A stretch of DNA of 10,090 nt from Lachnospiraceae bacterium (GTDB taxonomy: Bacteria; Bacillota; Clostridia; Lachnospirales; Lachnospiraceae). Position 1 is the stretch's first letter. Every line of letters begins with the position of its first letter. Shown here in pieces: positions 7,378 through 10,090 of the stretch. The position numbers and the translations under genes are program-made. Under the pieces are notes generated by a model. It had not been told where the DNA came from. It saw only the letters and a program-made list of their open reading frames with translations, and did no database searches. The DNA lies in NCBI GenBank assembly GCA_017958585.1, contig JAGDCK010000174.1:1-10090 (forward strand). The letters are read 5' to 3'.

Positions 7378-7869
7378 ATGTTATTGCATTATTTGATCAT
7401 TTTCTTTATTTCAATGGTTCCTCTCGTGGAACTTCGTGGGGCGATCCCCTATGCGGCTATTTTTATGGAGCAGGGCTATGATCTGAATCTGGCTGTCTGC
7501 TACATACTTGCCATCATCGGAAATATGCTGCCCGTGCCCTTTATCTTTTTCTTTGCAAGAAGGATTTTAGAGTGGGGCAAGGATAAAAAGATCATCGGAA
7601 AGTTTTTTACCTGGTGTCTTGAAAAAGGTCACAAGGGTGGAGAGAAACTTCAGGAAAAAGCGGGAAAGGGCCTTTTCTTTGCCCTTTTACTCTTTGTAGG
7701 TATCCCGGTTCCCGGAACGGGAGCCTGGACAGGTACACTTGCAGCCAGTATTCTTGACATGAATTTCAAGCAGAGCGTCATTGCCGTGATGCTCGGTGTG
7801 GTCCTGGCAGGAGTCATAATGGGACTTGTAAGCTTCGGAGTCCTGGGAGGACTCAGCTTCCTGTTTTAA
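7378..7869 (+). CDS. COG2426-type small membrane protein (putative small multidrug exporter family)
   Basis: A 163-residue integral membrane protein matching the family labelled putative small multi-drug export protein (Sm_multidrug_ex, COG2426). Its diagnostic blocks are VPLVELRGAIPYAA (14-27) and VGIPVPGTGAWTGTLAAS (107-124), two Gly/Pro-rich segments that could form re-entrant loops. Hydrophobic stretches lie at about 4-16, 38-60, 99-112 and 133-156. A basic, amphipathic cytosolic-type stretch (61-98) separates the halves. The family name comes from automated annotation; transport activity is not established for most members, so the substrate is unknown. TTAGG seven bases before the ATG is a modest ribosome site. 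The gene follows hisC by 36 bases in the same direction. Confidence 0.85.
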   Translation: MLLHYLIIFFISMVPLVELRGAIPYAAIFMEQGYDLNLAVCYILAIIGNMLPVPFIFFFARRILEWGKDKKIIGKFFTWCLEKGHKGGEKLQEKAGKGLFFALLLFVGIPVPGTGAWTGTLAASILDMNFKQSVIAVMLGVVLAGVIMGLVSFGVLGGLSFLF

Positions 7870-7871
7870 CA

Positions 7872-7946
7872 ATGAGCAAAGCGACTGCCGGGATTTATCT
7901 GGTAGCCTTTTGGCACCTTTTAGCGAGGCAGGATAAAAGCGGGTAA
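7872..7946 (+). CDS. Possible 24-codon small reading frame in the gap
   Basis: An ATG two bases after the COG2426-type gene's stop opens a 24-codon frame (MSKATAGIYLVAFWHLLARQ, then Asp-Lys-Ser-Gly) that ends with TAA four bases before the next gene's ATG. It fills the gap almost exactly, and its position would suit translational coupling to both neighbours. No ribosome site sits at a normal distance; the nearest GGGAGG is about 21 bases upstream. A frame this short can occur by chance, so it is only a candidate. Confidence 0.15.
   Translation: MSKATAGIYLVAFWHLLARQDKSG
7901..7921 (+). terminator. Weak terminator-like hairpin
   Basis: GGTAGCCTTTTGGCACC can fold into GGT/ACC and GCC/GGC stems around a TTTT loop with one bulged A, followed by TTTT. 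The stem has only six pairs and the U-run is short, so it would act at most as a partial terminator or attenuator between the membrane protein and methyltransferase genes. Confidence 0.3.
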
Positions 7947-7950
7947 AAAT

Positions 7951-8778
7951 ATGGACGAATTTGAAAGCTACGGCGATTTTGCCTATGTCTATGACGAGCT
8001 CATGGACAACACACCCTATGAAAAATGGTGTGACAGAATAGTTGAATTGATAGCAAAGTACGGGGTTTCAAAGCCTGAGAGAGATTCTGAGGATCTGCTT
8101 GATTCGGAGAAAAATCTGGTCCTGGATCTGGGCTGCGGAACGGGAACCCTGACGGAAATGCTGTACAAAAAAGGGTTTGATTGCATGGGTGTGGATATGT
8201 CACAGTCCATGCTTTCTGTCGCTTGTGAAAAAAAGGAAAAATCCGGCTCGGAGATACTCTATCTTTGCCAGGATATGAGAGAGCTTGACCTGTATTCCAC
8301 AGTGGGAACCGTGGTAAGCGTCTGCGATTCGGTGAATTATATTCTGGAGGATGAGGAGCTTACGGATGTTTTTTCTTCCGTAAATAACTATCTTTATCCC
8401 GAGGGTATTTTTATATTTGATTTCAACACGGATTACAAATACCGCGAGGTGATTGGAGACAGTACCATCTCCGAAAACCGTGAGGATTGCAGCTTTATCT
8501 GGGAAAATGACTATGACCCGGATGAGGAGATAAACGAATATGATCTGACGGTTTTTGTAAAGGAGGACGGGGAGCTTTTCAGAAGATTTCGTGAGACCCA
8601 TCTTCAGAGGGGATACAGCGTCGCCACCATGAAAAAGATCGTTGAAAAATCCGGTCTTGACCTTGTGCTCATGATGGATTCAGACACCGATAAAGAAGTC
8701 ACCGCAACCAGCGAAAGAGTGCTGGTGGTGGCAAAAAAAGGAAAAGAAGCAGACAACACCTTTGTCGTTAATGCTTAA
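7951..8778 (+). CDS. Class I SAM-dependent methyltransferase (YqeM-like)
   Basis: A 275-residue Rossmann-fold methyltransferase using S-adenosylmethionine. The N-terminal YGDFAYVYDELMDNTPYEKW (7-26) is the usual opening of this Firmicutes group. Motif I is VLDLGCGTG (57-65), the acidic residue after strand 2 is Asp82 in GVDMS (80-84), the adenine-side acid is Asp108 in CQDMREL (106-112), and the post-motif strand is GIFIFDFNT (152-160). An acidic insertion (186-198, NDYDPDEEINEYD) and a C-terminal strand-rich lid follow. It resembles B. subtilis YqeM, but the substrate is not predictable from motifs. The ATG is preceded by a poor ribosome site (GCGGG), which could mean low or coupled translation. 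The stop lies 18 bases before hslO. Confidence 0.88.
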   Translation: MDEFESYGDFAYVYDELMDNTPYEKWCDRIVELIAKYGVSKPERDSEDLLDSEKNLVLDLGCGTGTLTEMLYKKGFDCMGVDMSQSMLSVACEKKEKSGSEILYLCQDMRELDLYSTVGTVVSVCDSVNYILEDEELTDVFSSVNNYLYPEGIFIFDFNTDYKYREVIGDSTISENREDCSFIWENDYDPDEEINEYDLTVFVKEDGELFRRFRETHLQRGYSVATMKKIVEKSGLDLVLMMDSDTDKEVTATSERVLVVAKKGKEADNTFVVNA

Positions 8779-8796
8779 TAAAAAGAGGAATTATCT

Positions 8797-9675
8797 ATGA
8801 ATGATTATATTGTCAGAGCGGTTGCCGCAAATGATCAGATAAGAGCATTTGCCTGCACCACAAAGGAGACCGTTGAGGAGGCAAGAAGAGCCCACAACAC
8901 AAGTCCCATAATAACTGCGGCCCTGGGAAGACTTTTGACCGCAGGAGCCATGATGGGCGCAATGTTAAAGGGCGAAAAGGATATATTGACACTGCAGATA
9001 AAGTCGGAAGGCCCGGCAAAGGGACTTACCGTCACTGCAAATTCAAAGGCGGAGGTAAAGGGATATGCAGTTGTCCCTGACGTGATGCTTCCTCCAAATG
9101 CCATAGGAAAGTTAGACGTCGGCGGTGCCTTGGGCCTCGGTATGCTCAGTGTCATTAAGGATATGGGATTAAAGGATCCCTATGTGGGTCAGGTGGAACT
9201 TCAGACAGGAGAGATCGCAGAAGACCTCACATATTATTTTGCCACCAGCGAGCAGGTTCCTTCCTGCGTGGGTCTGGGTGTTTTGATGGAGAAAAACAAT
9301 ACCGTCAGACAGGCAGGGGGATTTATCATTCAGCTTATGCCTTTTGCAGATGATGCGGTTATCGACAAGCTGGAGGAGAATTTAAAGAAGATAAAGAGTG
9401 TGACCACCATGCTTGATGAGGGCAACAGCCCCGAGGAGATGTTAAAGCTTGTGCTTGAAGGATTTGATATCAAATTCAACGAGACCATGCCTACCCGTTA
9501 TAAATGCGACTGCAGCAGAAGCAGGGTGGAGAAAGCGCTTATCAGCATCGGGCAAAAGGATCTTCAGCAGATGATAGATGACAATGAAGGTATCACCGTG
9601 GAGTGCCATTTCTGCGACAAGAGCTATAAATTTACCACAGAGGACCTGGTGGGCCTTGTGGAAAAAGCAAAATAG
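8797..9675 (+). CDS. hslO: Redox-regulated chaperone Hsp33
   Basis: A 292-residue Hsp33 of normal length. This cytoplasmic holdase is inactive while its four Cys bind zinc. Oxidation releases the zinc, unfolds the linker, and the protein then binds unfolding client proteins. The N-terminal domain (about 1-180) shows the family's HNTSP (33-37), ALGRLLTAGAMMG (42-54), LQIKSEGPAKGL (66-77) and YFATSEQVPS (147-156). The C-terminal zinc site is complete: Cys237 and Cys239 in KCDCSR and Cys270 and Cys273 in ECHFCDK, which is the CxC...CxxC layout. It should therefore be redox-competent, fitting oxidative stress defence in an anaerobe. GAGGAA six bases before the ATG supports the start. It lies between the methyltransferase (18 bases) and nadE (44 bases) and is probably co-transcribed with them. 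Confidence 0.97.
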   Translation: MNDYIVRAVAANDQIRAFACTTKETVEEARRAHNTSPIITAALGRLLTAGAMMGAMLKGEKDILTLQIKSEGPAKGLTVTANSKAEVKGYAVVPDVMLPPNAIGKLDVGGALGLGMLSVIKDMGLKDPYVGQVELQTGEIAEDLTYYFATSEQVPSCVGLGVLMEKNNTVRQAGGFIIQLMPFADDAVIDKLEENLKKIKSVTTMLDEGNSPEEMLKLVLEGFDIKFNETMPTRYKCDCSRSRVEKALISIGQKDLQQMIDDNEGITVECHFCDKSYKFTTEDLVGLVEKAK

Positions 9676-9719
9676 ATACAGGCTTCAAGGGTTTATTTTC
9701 GAAGGGACGAGGAAAGATT

Positions 9720-10090
9720 ATGAGAGACGGTTTTATAAAAGTAGCGGCCATGACGCCAAAGATAAAAGTTGCCGATCCTGTTTTTAACACGGAGAGCGTT
9801 ATAGAGGATCTGAAAAAAGCTTATGAGAACAAGAGTAAGATCATAGTGTTTCCCGAGCTTGTTCTGACGGGATATACCTGTAACGATCTTTTTTTGCAGC
9901 CTCTTTTGCTTAAAAAAGCCTCGGAGGGTCTCGTGAAGGTCATAAAGGCAACTTCCGGCCACGATTCCCTGGTTTTTGTGGGTCTTCCGCTTGAAAAGGA
10001 CGGCAGATTATACAACGTGGCTGCGGTTATTTCCGACGGAGAACTCTTAGGCTTTGTGACAAAGAGAATGCTTCCCACATATGCAGAGTT
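9720..10090 (+). CDS. nadE: Glutamine-dependent NAD+ synthetase, N-terminal part (runs off right edge)
   Basis: The first 123 residues of an enzyme that amidates nicotinic acid adenine dinucleotide to NAD+ with ATP, using ammonia from glutamine. What is seen is the N-terminal nitrilase-fold glutaminase domain: FIKVAAMTPKIKVADP (5-20), IVFPELVLTGYTCNDLF (42-58) with Glu46 as the catalytic Glu, VFVGLPLEKDGRLYNVAAV (85-103), and FVTKRMLPTY (112-121), where Lys115 fits the catalytic Lys. The catalytic Cys and the synthetase domain would lie beyond the window; full-length enzymes of this type have roughly 640 residues. GAGGAAAG (9709-9716), with its GAGG core seven bases from the ATG, supports the start. 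The gene follows hslO by 44 bases with no terminator seen. Confidence 0.92.
   Translation, partial: MRDGFIKVAAMTPKIKVADPVFNTESVIEDLKKAYENKSKIIVFPELVLTGYTCNDLFLQPLLLKKASEGLVKVIKATSGHDSLVFVGLPLEKDGRLYNVAAVISDGELLGFVTKRMLPTYAE

Noticed and set aside
9682..9705. CTTC...GAAG inverted repeat between hslO and nadE
   Set aside because: Only four base pairs with a long loop and no following T-run; too weak for a terminator.
9578..9787. Open frame bridging the end of hslO and the start of nadE
   Set aside because: It overlaps both well-supported genes in another frame and has no recognisable product.

Overview
The window looks like part of a Firmicutes chromosome, most likely from Clostridia of the Lachnospiraceae type. 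Reasons are the strong purine-rich ribosome sites, the close packing of every gene on the + strand, moderate base composition, and protein families typical of gut and rumen clostridia. The taxon is an inference. No rRNA, tRNA, CRISPR array, insertion sequence or integrase was seen.

Region 1 (1-5160) is a compact three-gene surface or secretion operon. The first gene is open at the left edge. It has a hydrophilic Asn/Thr/Gly linker followed by phased His/Cys repeats with three CxxCG knuckles. The second encodes a 1321-residue exported mosaic protein: a signal sequence, a zinc-ribbon-like Cys module, InlB-type repeats, an Fn3-like segment, a Gly-rich domain carrying a second Cys module, and Ig-like C-terminal segments. 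The third encodes a small polytopic protein that I read as a divergent A24 (TadV/CpaA-like) prepilin peptidase. The spacings are 10 and 4 bases. This suggests the right-hand end of a Tad/Flp-type pilus locus in which the large protein is an adhesin or pilus-associated factor. No pilin or assembly ATPase lies inside the window, so this link is inferred.

Region 2 (5161-7341) begins after a 98-base gap with a possible weak promoter and no clear terminator. It holds a family 2 glycosyltransferase with a helical, TPR-like C-terminus, then a histidinol-phosphate aminotransferase (hisC).

Region 3 (7342-10090) is housekeeping: a COG2426-type small membrane protein, an 81-base gap with a weak hairpin and a 24-codon reading frame, a class I SAM methyltransferase, the redox chaperone Hsp33 (hslO), and the start of glutamine-dependent NAD+ synthetase (nadE), which runs off the right edge. 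This part looks ordinary. The interest lies in the surface operon.

No stretch over about 100 bases lacks a gene.
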